From Diplonema japonicum (taxonomy: Eukaryota > Euglenozoa > Diplonemea > Diplonemida > Diplonemidae): a stretch of DNA of 64,000 bases. The stretch is taken from assembly GCA_964019335.1 (NCBI GenBank), contig OZ025750.1, positions 1 through 64,000 on the forward strand. The letters are read 5' to 3'. Of the stretch, positions 1-9,287 are shown one piece after another. The stretch's first letter is position 1. Each line of letters starts with the position of its first letter. The notes below the pieces were generated by a model that saw only the letters and a list, made by a program, of their open reading frames with translations, had not been told where the DNA came from and did no database searches. The position numbers were made by a program, and so were the translations under genes.

Positions 1-106
1 CGGTGTGGCCGGGCCTCCAGAGGGGGTAGATTGGGGTGGGTAAACCACTGGTTCGTGATAGTCCGCAAAGCAAGCTGGGCACAGATGCACGTTACAAGCC
101 TTGCAG

Positions 107-817
107 ATGAAGATAGTTTGCACCCGGACCCCCAAAACACGCATGTGGTGTGTGCATTGTCTTGCTGCATCCAATTTTTTGGGCCCCTCGGTCCCCATTT
201 CAGAACGGGTGCTTGCTGGGCGGTTGTTTCCGGACTGGCGCATAACAGTCGAAAAGCTGTTGTCGCTCATCGCGAACCCGTTTTTGGGCCTGCCTGGGCC
301 TACTTGCTTCTTCACTGGGGCAAGATTAGGTACATTACATTCTGGCGATTTTCTTCGGATTGTTACCACCATGGACTGGACTTTCCTCGGATTGTTTCCA
401 CCACAAACCCGATTCCCACATCTGTTGTACAAGGGTAACGCCAGTATAGAAGTTATCGATGCCGGGGTACAAGGGGAACGCTACCGATGCCGAGCCATCC
501 ACCAGGTGGACACGAATAGTGGCATCGACAAGTCACGTGGGGTGCGCTTTCAGACTGAGCACGACGTTCACTTCATGTCAAGCAAGACGCCATTGAAGGC
601 ACCGCAGGAGATATGGGAGAACGTTGTAAGAGCTTTCATTGTCGCGCTCGAGTTGCAGGACAAGAAGCTCGAAGCAGAGCTCCGCCGCCGAGACATTCTG
701 GTCGCCATGTTGTCCTTTTTTGGCATCATAAGCATTGGTGCTTCTGCAGTGATCACGTGGTACGCCAATCCTGCACGCGAGTCAGGGCTCCCAAACACCA
801 GCACCCCCCTACAATGA
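107..817 (+). CDS. Hypothetical protein with one C-terminal membrane segment
   Basis: An open frame of about 236 codons starts at the ATG at 107 and ends at TGA 815-817. I do not recognise the family. The last 50 residues contain a charged helix (QDKKLEAELRRRD), a hydrophobic stretch of about 23 residues (ILVAMLSFFGIISIGASAVITWY) and a short tail, which would fit a tail-anchored or single-pass protein. The first half has no obvious domain and lacks the polypyrimidine-AG plus A-rich leader seen before other genes here, so the true start may be downstream or the frame may be fortuitous. A piggyBac remnant follows on the other strand. Confidence 0.25.
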   Translation: MKIVCTRTPKTRMWCVHCLAASNFLGPSVPISERVLAGRLFPDWRITVEKLLSLIANPFLGLPGPTCFFTGARLGTLHSGDFLRIVTTMDWTFLGLFPPQTRFPHLLYKGNASIEVIDAGVQGERYRCRAIHQVDTNSGIDKSRGVRFQTEHDVHFMSSKTPLKAPQEIWENVVRAFIVALELQDKKLEAELRRRDILVAMLSFFGIISIGASAVITWYANPARESGLPNTSTPLQ

Positions 818-1089
818 CCTCGATCCTTCACCAAGAGGTAATATGCCAAGTGCTGAGATACCTCACATCAGGGTCCACAGTGCTGTGTTTGATTGCTTTC
901 ACGCTTTTACAATGGTATTACAGCAAGGTCTTTACAGTAGATCGACAAGTTGAACACGACCCTGTGTCAGATCCTGTCCGGTGCACAGCCTCACCTGTCC
1001 TCTTTGCAGGCTGGAATACTCTGAAGCGATGCCTACCGTGTGACTTGATCATACTCTCATCAATGATCGATTCTCCGGGGGAATAGTGT

Positions 1090-1599
1090 TGCAGACAGGT
1101 AGGGGAGCAAGAATCTTATTTTTTTGCAACCTGTCTGTCTCTTCACCCCTCCAAAATGCAACGACCGCTGTAAGCGCAAAAGCAGTAACGTTTCATTACA
1201 CTTGCCAAAAAAAGGTGTGGCGAGGGCACAAATGGTCGGCCAGTAATCTTTTATGCCAGCCTTGCGGATGATGTCCATGAGCACCCACAAGGCCAGAAAC
1301 TGATAGATATCGTCCACAGTGAAGTCAAAGTCGGGGTTGTGGTACTTGCAACGGTGCAAAGAGATTTCACAAACCCCATTGAGATGAACAGCTTGGAAAT
1401 CCTTGATGCACTCATGTGGGAAAAGGGTGATTTCTGCCCCCCCTGTGCCCTGTCACTTCTTACGCGTAACCTGCGTAATATCGCTCTCCCAGGGCATATT
1501 TTCACTCTTCTGGTCACTACTGGCGCTAGGTGAGGTCCCATCGTCAGTGAGAATGTCCCCTTTGGCACTCCCGAACTCGTCTGAATCAGTACTGCTCAT
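1090..1599 (-). pseudogene. piggyBac transposase remnant
   Basis: On the minus strand an ATG at 1599 opens an acidic, Ser/Asp-rich N-terminus (MSSTDSDEFGSAKGDIL...) that stops after about 47 codons. Another frame then carries a typical piggyBac core segment: DFTVDDIYQFLALWVLMDII, followed by RKAGIKDYW and CALATPFFG. In the family this lies at the start of the DDE transposase domain. Frames change at least once and the catalytic C-terminal part is missing, so this is a dead 5' fragment. No terminal repeats were identified. Confidence 0.75.
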
Positions 1600-1780
1600 G
1601 TGAGCTTTCGTGCCACCAAAAACTGGTTTCGAGGGTGTTTTTGGAGGTTAATCTAGGGGCCAAAAGTGATTTTCGATGGAAAAGAAATCGCGGAACTAGG
1701 TCATTCTGTGCAAGGGTAAGGGTCTATGGTACTTAAAATGCCTATACAAAAAATTTTAATTTTTTGATCGCTAGATATCT

Positions 1781-1979
1781 GGAGATGAGAACATATATTA
1801 TAGTGCGACATGATCAGACTGGAACGGCCGCCCCGGGGCATCCTCTGCTCAACCCGGCGGACGTGGGAGGCCCTTCTTCGGAAGGTGCCAGTCGCTTGAT
1901 CAGTGTCGTCGAATGCGCGCTGTATTTTATATTTTATAAGTACATATAACAATCGATTGAAAGAAGAAGAACGTTTACC
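1781..1979 (+). mobile_element. SINE-like element, copy 1
   Basis: About 199 bp nearly identical to the insertion at 39058-39264: it starts ggagatgagaacatatatta, has a GC-rich centre (cggccgccccggggcatcct) and ends in gaaagaagaagaacgtttacc. It is followed directly by LRR coding repeats, as at 39265, so the two copies probably derive from one insertion in duplicated LRR genes. No tRNA, 5S or 7SL promoter was recognised. Confidence 0.8.
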
Positions 1980-2351
1980 AAAGAATTGCAAACCGTGGAT
2001 TTGACATCCTTCACCAACCTTACCTCAATTGGCAATAGCTTCCTGTCTTCATGCTCTGGATTGCAAACTGTAGATTTGACAGTCTTCACCAACGTTACCA
2101 CCATTGGCAATTGGTTCCTGTCTTCATGCTCTGGATTGCAAACTGTGGATTTGACATCCTTCACCAACGTTACCTCAATTGGCAATCGCTTCCTGTTTTC
2201 ATGCTCTGGATTGCAAACCGTGGATTTGACATCCTTCACCAACGTCACCACCATTGGCAATGACTTCCTGTCTTCGTGCACGAGATTGCAAAACATCACG
2301 GCTTTGTCACTTCCTGAAAACCACATCCTGGGGAGCTTCTTAACAAAGTAA
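1980..2351 (+). pseudogene. 3' fragment of an LRR (BspA-like) gene
   Basis: The open frame (phase of 1986) encodes four to five copies of the 25-residue repeat LQTVDLTSFTNVTSIGNSFL plus SSCSG and ends in TAA at 2349-2351 after a unique tail (RLQNITALSLPENHILGSFL). There is no start codon, signal peptide or Ubl domain upstream; the reading frame begins at the end of a SINE-like element. The same tail closes the broken gene at 39517, so this is a truncated paralogue of that gene. The repeat unit is 75 nt and nearly identical to those at 38341-39517 and 45690-46262. Confidence 0.75.
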
Positions 2352-2354
2352 AAC

Positions 2355-2440
2355 ACCAGCAGCCGACCGATCAGACGCAGCAGTGTGAAAAAAAAGACCT
2401 TTCAAACAAACTTTTCCCCACCCCTATAACGTGATTAAAA
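2355..2440 (+). repeat. Dispersed 3'-flank module
   Basis: The segment cagcagccgaccgatcagac... to cttttccccacccctataac gtgatt recurs at 17410-17500 and, with its first part inverted, at 40396-40575. It follows an LRR 3' end here and near 40396, so it may be the 3' untranslated part of the LRR gene family or the end of an unrecognised element. Confidence 0.6.
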
Positions 2441-2482
2441 CATCAAGGAGAGTGAATCACACACAGGGGCAGACGTGAACGC

Positions 2483-3613
2483 ACTGATCGCGTTAGTTCG
2501 GGAGGAGTATGAAGGTCGAGGGGGGGGTATTTTTGACGCATGCCACATCTGAAGTGCACACTAGCATGTGCGAGAATCGTGCGAGAATGACGCGAGAGTA
2601 TGCGAGAATGCGAGTCGTTTTGCGAGAATTTCGGCTCATGTTTTGTACGAGAATGCGAGAATGCATGGAAACGCGTTTCCATGCATTTTTTGAAAAATAA
2701 GGGAAACGGAAACGAATACGGAAACGTTTCCTTACGTTTCCAAGAAGGAAACGCGTTTCCATAAGAATTTTGAAAAATAAGTTTCCACGTTTCCTGCCAG
2801 CATAGCCCTGGGTGTCTTCACCAGATTCGTCAGTGTGCCCTGCCCGTTGCTCCTGCTTTTCGCTTCTTTATTCTAGCTTACAATCATTTCAGCTGCCCGA
2901 CGCTCCGTTGAGGGTTGCCTTTGGGTGACAGCGACGGTACCGGTTCTGTCACAAAAGAATTAAGATGGCGTTTTAAGGTATCCAACTTGCATATTTCGTC
3001 GAAATGGGGTTTTTGGGCGACTTTGGGGGGGTGGTTAAGGTGGTTTTTTGCGCCTTTGTGTCACAAATGTGCAAGATTTAAGAAATCTTGGCCTAATTTC
3101 GACCCCTTTGACCACGATGATGAAGTGAACTGAACGTGTTCCCTTCTTAAGGGAAGAAAGTAGTGAAGCTCCAGAAGTGCTGTGTTCAGCTCTACAACCC
3201 AGCGCTGGCGTTCAGCATGCACTTGCGATGATCCGGGGGTCGGGGTCGGGGCTGAGAGTTGCGGTGCTCCAAAACCTCATTTCTCCTTGGAGATGAGAAC
3301 ATATATTATAGTGCGACATGATCAGACTGGAACGGCCGCCCCGGGCATCCTCTGCTCAACCCGGGTGGGATTTTCGGGTATAATTTACCCAGAAGTGCGT
3401 TTCCGGAAAAACACGAATTTCGAGCCGAGTGAAGCGAGTCGCATTCTCGCATTCTCGCACAAAAAGAATCTGAGCCGAAATTCTCGCAAAACGACTCGCA
3501 TTCTCGCACACTCTCGCACGATTCTCGCACATGCTAGTGTGCACTTCAGATGTGCATGTGTCAAAAATACCCCCTCTCGACCTTCATACTCCTCCCGAAC
3601 TAACGCGATCAGT
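2483..3613. mobile_element. 1.1-kb unit with long inverted-repeat ends
   Basis: The arm 2483-2662 (starting actgatcgcgttagttcggg, with many gcgagaatgcgag repeats) returns as its reverse complement at about 3441-3613. The inside carries two roughly 82-bp tandem blocks with gaaacgcgtttccat (2665-2783), unrecognised sequence, and a SINE fragment (3284-3362). No transposase frame is visible. The form suggests a non-autonomous foldback or long-TIR element. Flanking duplications were not found. Confidence 0.6.
3284..3362 (+). mobile_element. SINE-like element, copy 2 (3'-truncated)
   Basis: It contains the first about 80 bp of the SINE-like element, including the outermost 5' sequence ttctccttggagatgagaac, and ends abruptly in the GC-rich centre (ctcaacccgg) at the junction with the right inverted-repeat region. 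A 3' truncation is unusual for a retroposed element and points to later recombination. Confidence 0.75.
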
Positions 3614-4135
3614 CTCCTTCTCGAGCCCTTGTCTCCTTCTCGAATCGGGGCCCCTTTGCCAGCAGCGTGTCTGGTGTCGGTATCTTCATGCGCGAGCTCC
3701 ACCAATGATGCTGGCAGGGGGCGCATTGTGAGGAGGTGGTGACCCTCCCCCCATGGATTTAGATGATGAGCACACGGAGGTGCAGAAGGAGGGGGAAAAA
3801 GAAGGAACAGACAAACATCAATGCTGGATGGAAGGCTGCTCTTTCCAGCTTGGCAAGCTGTCTAGTTAAACACCTCAATGCAGTCCACCATCATTTTGTG
3901 AAACAAGAGCAGGTGAGGCCGGGCAAAGTCGAAATAATAATGTCGAAGTTTTCTTCTGCATATGCTACCCTTCTGCATACACATACATTCATGAAGTGGA
4001 CCGAAGCAACACGACAGACGAGTGGGGGGCAAATAGGCCGGGTAAAGACTTTAAAAAAAAAAAAAAAAGACGACCTCTTCCCATAGCTTACACAAAGGCG
4101 GCCTTTAATTACTGCAGCAACTGACCTGATTTCTT
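3614..4135. other. Intergenic stretch upstream of the Patched-like gene
   Basis: No supported gene. Frames here (for example 3763-4086) are short, without recognisable domains or codon pattern. The end holds A- and T-runs leading into the polypyrimidine tract of the next gene. Confidence 0.5.
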
Positions 4136-4161
4136 CTTTTTTTTTTCTTTTTTTCTTCCAG
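4136..4161 (+). promoter_or_regulatory. Likely trans-splice acceptor of the Patched-like gene
   Basis: A polypyrimidine run (ttttttttctttttttcttc) ends in CAG at 4159-4161. It is followed by 33 nt ending in a run of about 18 A immediately before the ATG at 4195. This is the acceptor layout expected for SL trans-splicing in Euglenozoa; no SL-containing transcript can be seen here, so the site is inferred. Confidence 0.55.
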
Positions 4162-4194
4162 TAGCGTTCTTCAAAAGGAAAAAAAAAAAAAAAA

Positions 4195-6954
4195 ATGAAG
4201 GGCGCAGGAGGTGGCGAAGAAGGCCTGAAGGGCCGCATAGAGCGGCTCTCAGCAGCGATCCACAGCGGGACAGAGCTAGCTTTCGAGAAGCTAGGCACAG
4301 TAGTGGTGGACAATCCATGGTGGACGATCGGTGCATGCCTGCTTTTCACGGCAGCACTGGGACAGGGAGTGTGGTTCTTCGATGAAGAGCTGTCCTCCGA
4401 CAAGCAGTTCACCCCACGTGGCAGCCAAGCGGTAAAGGAAGAGACATGGGTGGTCGACACCTTCGGGCACGAGAACAGGGGTGTGACAATGATGTTCGAG
4501 GGGAACGAGAACACCAACATGCTGGCAAAGACCTCTTTGCTATACATGCAAAGCATGCACGAGTGGCTCCTATCGCAGACCCTCACAGTCGATGGCGAGC
4601 ACGTCACCTACAACACAGTCTGCGCGAGGTATACTCCACATGACGCATGCAAGTCCCCTGTATCCATATTGTCTTACTGGCAGCATAACCGCACCCTCCT
4701 CGAGGCCGATGCGAACCCTTTGAACACTGTCAACACTGTTGACTGGCGTGATATCGAACCCTCCGGCCCGCCCCTCTCGTACTACCTTGGCAGCGATGTT
4801 ACCCGGAACACCGCCGGAAAGCTTGCTTCAACCAGAGCGGCGAGCATCTCGTACAATTTGAAGAACGAGCAGAAGGAAGTCAGCGGGCTTGGGGTGGACG
4901 ATCCGCAAAGCAGATACTTCGAGATTCAATCTGCTGAAAAGTCCGAATCCAGACGCAGCGCTGACAGAACCGAACACGGTGCAGCGGTCTTCCTGATGAC
5001 AACAGGACAGGAAGAGGAGGCGGGCGACAGTGCGATCAGTTCCGATGTGAGCAACCTTGCTATGGGGTACGTGTTGATGCTTGCTTACGCCTCGTTCGTT
5101 CTATCTCGTAGCCGTGCTAAGTACTCCCACTCCGTGATGGGGGTCATCTCGGTGGTCTCGACTGGTCTCTCAACATTCAGCGCGTACGGATTTTGCTGGT
5201 TCATCGGAGTGAAGTTCAATTCGGTGGTACAAGTTTTAATCCTCGTCCTGCTTGGAGTGGGCATTGATGACACGTTTGTCATAATGGACTCCTGGTGGGA
5301 CTGCGGACACATCCCCAGCATGAGAGAGCGTATGATCGGAGCCATCAAGCACGCGGGACCCGCCATTACCGTAACATCGGTGACAGACCTCATTGCATTT
5401 CTCGCCGGGTCCAGTACAGAGCTGCCCGCGTTGAAGGATTTTTGTTACTATGCTACAGTGGGTATCACATTCGACTTTGCGTTTCAATGCACCTTCGTGG
5501 TTGCTATCGCATACCTTGACTCTTTACGGCAGGACAGGTCGAGGTCTGATTTGTTGTGTTGCTTGGTTGTGGCTGACGATGATGCGATGGGCCCGTGTTG
5601 TTGCGTGAAGAAGGAAACCCCGCCAGGATGGACAGAAACCGAACGCGGTCTGCAGGCCCGTGTAATCGGCACGCACCTACCACGGTTCATCATCGGAACC
5701 AACATCGGGAGAGGTTTTGTCATGGTCGTCTCCGCGTTCTTCCTAGGATACGGAGCATACGGCTGCACGAATGTAAAGATGAACTACAACAACGAATGGT
5801 TTGTCCCCGACAACCACGCCTACCAGGATGTACTAAGCGTCCGCGACAGATACTTCAAAGGAACTGATTTACCAGCTAGCGTTTACTACAAAGCGCTTGA
5901 TTATGCCAACGAGCAGCACATTGTTATACAAGGGAGCGAGGTGCTTAAGAAAAACCCTTGGGTGGTGTCGAAATCTACCTCATCATGGATGGAAGACTTT
6001 CACCTGTGGGTTCGGCAGAACCACGGCTACGCATGGGAACAAATGAACGGCGGCCGTGTCGCCACAACTCAGTTCTACCCCTTGCTGAAAAGCTACGCAT
6101 CTACCTCAACCGGGCCTCGAAGCGGGTGGCAGCACATCGACAACATCAGGTGGGACACCAACAACAATTCTCTCATCGCATCGAGGATAGGATATCTCAT
6201 AGTAGGCGACGCTCTGACAGAAGGCGAAAGCGCTGTTGAGGCCATGGACAGCCTCAGAACTGACCTACAAGAAACCACCGCATTCCCATGGACGAAGGCT
6301 TTCGTCTTTTGGGAGTCCTATAAGCTGATGATAGGGGAGATCACGAGGAACGTCGCGATCGCGGGGTCATGCGTTTTCGTCTTAGTCACCGTCATGATAG
6401 CAAATCTGCAACAAGGCCTTCTTGTCACGCTTGCTATTGGATGTGTGGATGTATGTATGTTGGGGTTCATGCCTGTTGTCGGTGTTGAGTTGAATGGTGT
6501 GTCTGTTATATGTATTGTGCTAGCGGTAGGCCTTAGTGTTGACTACAGTGTGCACGTTGCTGGTGCGTTTTTATTGGTGAGGTGTGATGATGATGATATG
6601 TACTCGGGTCGGGCGCAGAGGGCAGCGTTTGCGATTTGGAAGATGGGGCCTGCTGTTGTGAATGGTGGGCTGTCTACTTTTATTGCGATTCTGCCGGCTG
6701 CTTTGGCCATCTCCTACGTGTTCAAGGTGTTCTTCAGGATGTTCGCGCTGATTATATTCTTCGGGCAGTGGTTTGGGGTCTTGCTTCTTCCGGTGATGCT
6801 CTCCTTTGTGGGGCCGGACCCTTACCTCACCGCGAAGGAGCTTAATGCGGACCCGCGGCAGAACCCCCTCCATCTGGAACACGGGGGTGTTTCTGTGTCG
6901 GTTAAGAAAACCAGCTTTTCTGGTGAAATGTTGAGCCATCCGTTGATACCTTGA
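4195..6954 (+). CDS. Patched/NPC1-like sterol-sensing-domain membrane protein
   Basis: A 919-residue protein of the Patched-domain-containing/RND superfamily, members of which move sterols or other lipids using ion gradients. One membrane helix lies near residues 43-60, followed by a large lumenal loop. A sterol-sensing-type block of about five helices (around 285-440) contains GVGIDDTF with acidic residues at 358-359. A second lumenal loop follows, then a second helix block (from about 720) with AVGLSVDYSVH at about 778-787, the usual counterpart of the first acidic motif. The length is short for NPC1 and typical of PTCHD-type proteins. The start is fixed by the ATG right after an A-rich leader with a splice acceptor 33 nt upstream; the frame is unbroken to TGA. 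Substrate cannot be told from sequence. Confidence 0.93.
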   Translation: MKGAGGGEEGLKGRIERLSAAIHSGTELAFEKLGTVVVDNPWWTIGACLLFTAALGQGVWFFDEELSSDKQFTPRGSQAVKEETWVVDTFGHENRGVTMMFEGNENTNMLAKTSLLYMQSMHEWLLSQTLTVDGEHVTYNTVCARYTPHDACKSPVSILSYWQHNRTLLEADANPLNTVNTVDWRDIEPSGPPLSYYLGSDVTRNTAGKLASTRAASISYNLKNEQKEVSGLGVDDPQSRYFEIQSAEKSESRRSADRTEHGAAVFLMTTGQEEEAGDSAISSDVSNLAMGYVLMLAYASFVLSRSRAKYSHSVMGVISVVSTGLSTFSAYGFCWFIGVKFNSVVQVLILVLLGVGIDDTFVIMDSWWDCGHIPSMRERMIGAIKHAGPAITVTSVTDLIAFLAGSSTELPALKDFCYYATVGITFDFAFQCTFVVAIAYLDSLRQDRSRSDLLCCLVVADDDAMGPCCCVKKETPPGWTETERGLQARVIGTHLPRFIIGTNIGRGFVMVVSAFFLGYGAYGCTNVKMNYNNEWFVPDNHAYQDVLSVRDRYFKGTDLPASVYYKALDYANEQHIVIQGSEVLKKNPWVVSKSTSSWMEDFHLWVRQNHGYAWEQMNGGRVATTQFYPLLKSYASTSTGPRSGWQHIDNIRWDTNNNSLIASRIGYLIVGDALTEGESAVEAMDSLRTDLQETTAFPWTKAFVFWESYKLMIGEITRNVAIAGSCVFVLVTVMIANLQQGLLVTLAIGCVDVCMLGFMPVVGVELNGVSVICIVLAVGLSVDYSVHVAGAFLLVRCDDDDMYSGRAQRAAFAIWKMGPAVVNGGLSTFIAILPAALAISYVFKVFFRMFALIIFFGQWFGVLLLPVMLSFVGPDPYLTAKELNADPRQNPLHLEHGGVSVSVKKTSFSGEMLSHPLIP

Positions 6955-7710
6955 TTTTTTTTTTTCCCCTCCCCTCGAACCCCCCCCAATGCTTCGTTTG
7001 TCGGATTTATCCTTTCTTGCCCCGATTTTCCTCTTTTTTTCTTTATTTTTTTTTTCTTCTTTCTTTTTTTTTTCCCTCTCTGAGAGGGGGGAAGGAAAAA
7101 AAAGGGGAAAAAAAAGAAGAGAGAAAAAAAAAAAAAAAAAAAAAAAAAAGTATTCATCACTTTTCTCTTTCGAAAAGTTTTTACGATTTTGCATTTGAGA
7201 CAGCAAAAAAAAAAAAAAGAAAAAAAAAAAATCGAGTCTTTTGACTTGTCCGATTGGGGGACTGGAGCCTTCAGTCCCTTTTTCACTCCTTATGATATGA
7301 GCTCGTCGGGGGGAAAAAAGATGTCCACACAAGTACTGCCCGTGGAAAATGTCCGAAAAGTTTCTAAGTAAGGTCCGGCACAATTTGCGGGAAATCTCTT
7401 TTTTTTTTTTTCCGAACGAGCTTTTATTCAGAATACGTAAATGTTGATGATAGCCTATCTTAATTAGCCCCTTCCCTCTCTTTTTTTTCTCTCTTTTTTG
7501 TTTTGTTTTTTTATTTTCCTTTTTTTTTTAAGTCTTCTTTCCAGGCTAGCCTATATAATTAAGAAAAAAAGCCCCCGGACTTCCCGGACACGATTAAGTA
7601 AATGAATTGTTATTGCTTAAAAGAGTTTTAAAAAAAGAAAAAAAAGCTGCTTCCTGCAGGGCAAAACTGACTTTTGCTCAAGCAGCACGTAAGTGCGAAC
7701 CCAAAATGTT

Positions 7711-7748
<38 letters not shown>

Positions 7749-7832
7749 TGCGTTCCCCCTCCGTTCCTGTTTTGTTTCAAAAAAAAAAAAAAAAAGAAAA
7801 ATGACCATTTACTTAATAAAAATCAGATTACC
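6955..7832. other. Homopolymer-rich intergenic region
   Basis: Long T- and A-runs, with no credible gene; apparent ORFs consist of poly-Lys or poly-Phe. The part 7285-7375 (gatatgagctcgtcgg... to gtttctaagtaaggtccgg) resembles 14943-15035, the 5' leader of LINE-2, and 7244-7262 resembles the dispersed repeat at 21765 (cgagtctttgacttgtc). Confidence 0.5.
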
Positions 7833-7980
7833 CAGGGCCCCCGGTTCAAAATGGGTTTTTTTCGATAGACCTGCGGTGCTTTTTGGCCGATTTTTTGACC
7901 CTTTTTTTCAAAAAAAAAAATAAAAATAGGGCCTCTCGTTGGCTTGAACACTTTTTTTTTTTTCTCCCTGAACGTTTGTG

Positions 7981-8300
7981 CTACTCCTCCAGAAACTCAG
8001 CCTCAGTAAGGTTCACATGCCGTCTGCTTGTCGGCATATCATGAAACCGTCTTATGACGCAACTGATGAGGTCTTCACTCGGAACATCTGCCCCCTCCGT
8101 GCTTATCACCAATAGACGATTCAGTTTCTCACGTTTAATTGATGTCCCGAGCCTTGTGAACACGAGGAGCAGCTTGCTGAAACTGCGTTCGACCGCTGCT
8201 GTAGAGCAGGGAATTGCGGATAGCAGCAAGAAGAACTCTATCGATGCAGGGCTTAGGAAAGAGCCCTGATGGTGCCTCTGCCTAAGTGGTGAAGCAACGG
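7981..8300 (-). pseudogene. hAT transposase C-terminal dimerisation fragment
   Basis: The minus strand encodes LLLSAIPCSTAAVERSFSKL then LLVFTRLGTSIKREKLNRLL, the conserved hAT C-terminal dimerisation region with the A-x-x-ER-x-FS core, ending at a stop near 7981. Upstream frames on the same strand (8342-8536) may be decayed transposase. The catalytic DDE part is not recognisable. It sits between the terminal repeats at 7833 and 8722, which confirms the family. Confidence 0.8.
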
Positions 8301-8580
8301 CTCGACCAACTGCTTAGCTGTTTCGATTTCGGGCCTGAGCCTTATTCGTGGTTCAGACTGGATGCCGTGGAACTGAGTTGGACTCCGTGGGACACGCAAA
8401 AGCTCGTCCATGGGGGGTTCTCGACACGAGCTGCCGATTCAGCGAGCTTCATGATTGCATCAAGCAACCCGTTCACAGAACCGAATGAGAGGGAACTCTT
8501 CTGCAGTTTATTATTCAGTGGGTGCAGGCAATGCAATGCGGACTAAAACCACTCACCCCTTGATTAATAAAAAGAGAAAA

Positions 8581-8610
8581 ATTCCTCACAAAGGGGGCAA
8601 CCCCTGCCCC
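8581..8610 (+). repeat. Short dispersed repeat
   Basis: The string ttcctcacaaa, then ggggcaacccctgcccc, recurs at 42490-42520 just before a broken Ubl gene. It contains a small hairpin (ggggcaaccccct). Function unknown. Confidence 0.5.
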
Positions 8611-8729
8611 CTTATGGCCTACCGCAGGTACTAGAAATTCGCCGGTCTGCGTAGATCGGCGGCGTTTTCAAAAAGAATTGCTTAGACCGGCGATCGCCGC
8701 CATCCACCTTACCGGGGGCCTGGATTACC

Positions 8730-9287
8730 GAGTAAAAAATTTGGCTGATTTTTTTTATTTTTAGCATGATATTAAATGAGGGAAGACACCAAGAAAATTG
8801 AATTTAAATTTTTTTTTTTTTTTTTTCTCATTGAAACTATAAATCATATTGGAGTGTAAACTTTACAGAAATCAAATTTGGAAAAAAAAATTGGAAGAAA
8901 AAAAAAGAACCCTTGCTTTTCTTCTTAGTAAATAATAGCCACTTATTCAAGACATAGTACCCTACAGGGACCTGCCCTCATGTGTGCGTCCTTCAACTCT
9001 TACACTTCTTTTTTTTTTTTTTCCTTCCTTTTTTTTTCTTTCCCTTCCGATACTATCTGCAAAACCTAGCACTATTCCCCACACGGGCGACGTGAGTCCC
9101 CACTAGCTTCTTGAAGACTAGCTTTTCTTTTATTTTTGGATGGACCTGTATCCGCTGATGAGTGTGACAAATTACAAGGACGTAATCAGTGCAATCTGAT
9201 GACTTGCGCCTACCACGCATTCCTCATTCAAGGAGAATAATTGCAGTCTAGCGCAAAAACGCCCTAAAAACGGACCTTAAAAGAATA
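8730..9287. other. Gene-free AT-rich stretch
   Basis: Long T-runs and short A-runs; no gene or repeat recognised. It ends at the TA target site (9286-9287) of the next transposon. Confidence 0.5.

Larger units (their letters stand above)
7833..8722. mobile_element. hAT-family DNA transposon remnant
   Basis: The ends CAGGGCCCCCGGT (7833) and ACCGGGGGCCTG (ending 8722) are near-perfect inverted repeats with the CAGGG start usual for hAT elements. They are flanked on both sides by gattacc (7826-7832 and 8723-8729), seven of the expected eight bp of a hAT target duplication. Inside, the minus strand carries a hAT dimerisation segment. At 890 bp it is a deleted copy. A subterminal repeat pair (gccggtctgcgtagatcggc / gaccggcgatcgccgcc) lies near the right end. 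Confidence 0.8.

Noticed and set aside
101-817. Link of the first frame to the piggyBac element as a second gene
   Set aside because: No terminal repeats tie them together, and the protein has no known transposon likeness.
3891-4607. 238-codon minus-strand frame
   Set aside because: It is antisense to the start of the Patched-like gene and partly made of poly-Phe.
6951-7286. Open frames on both strands rich in Phe or Lys
   Set aside because: They are translations of T- and A-runs and have no domain or codon pattern.
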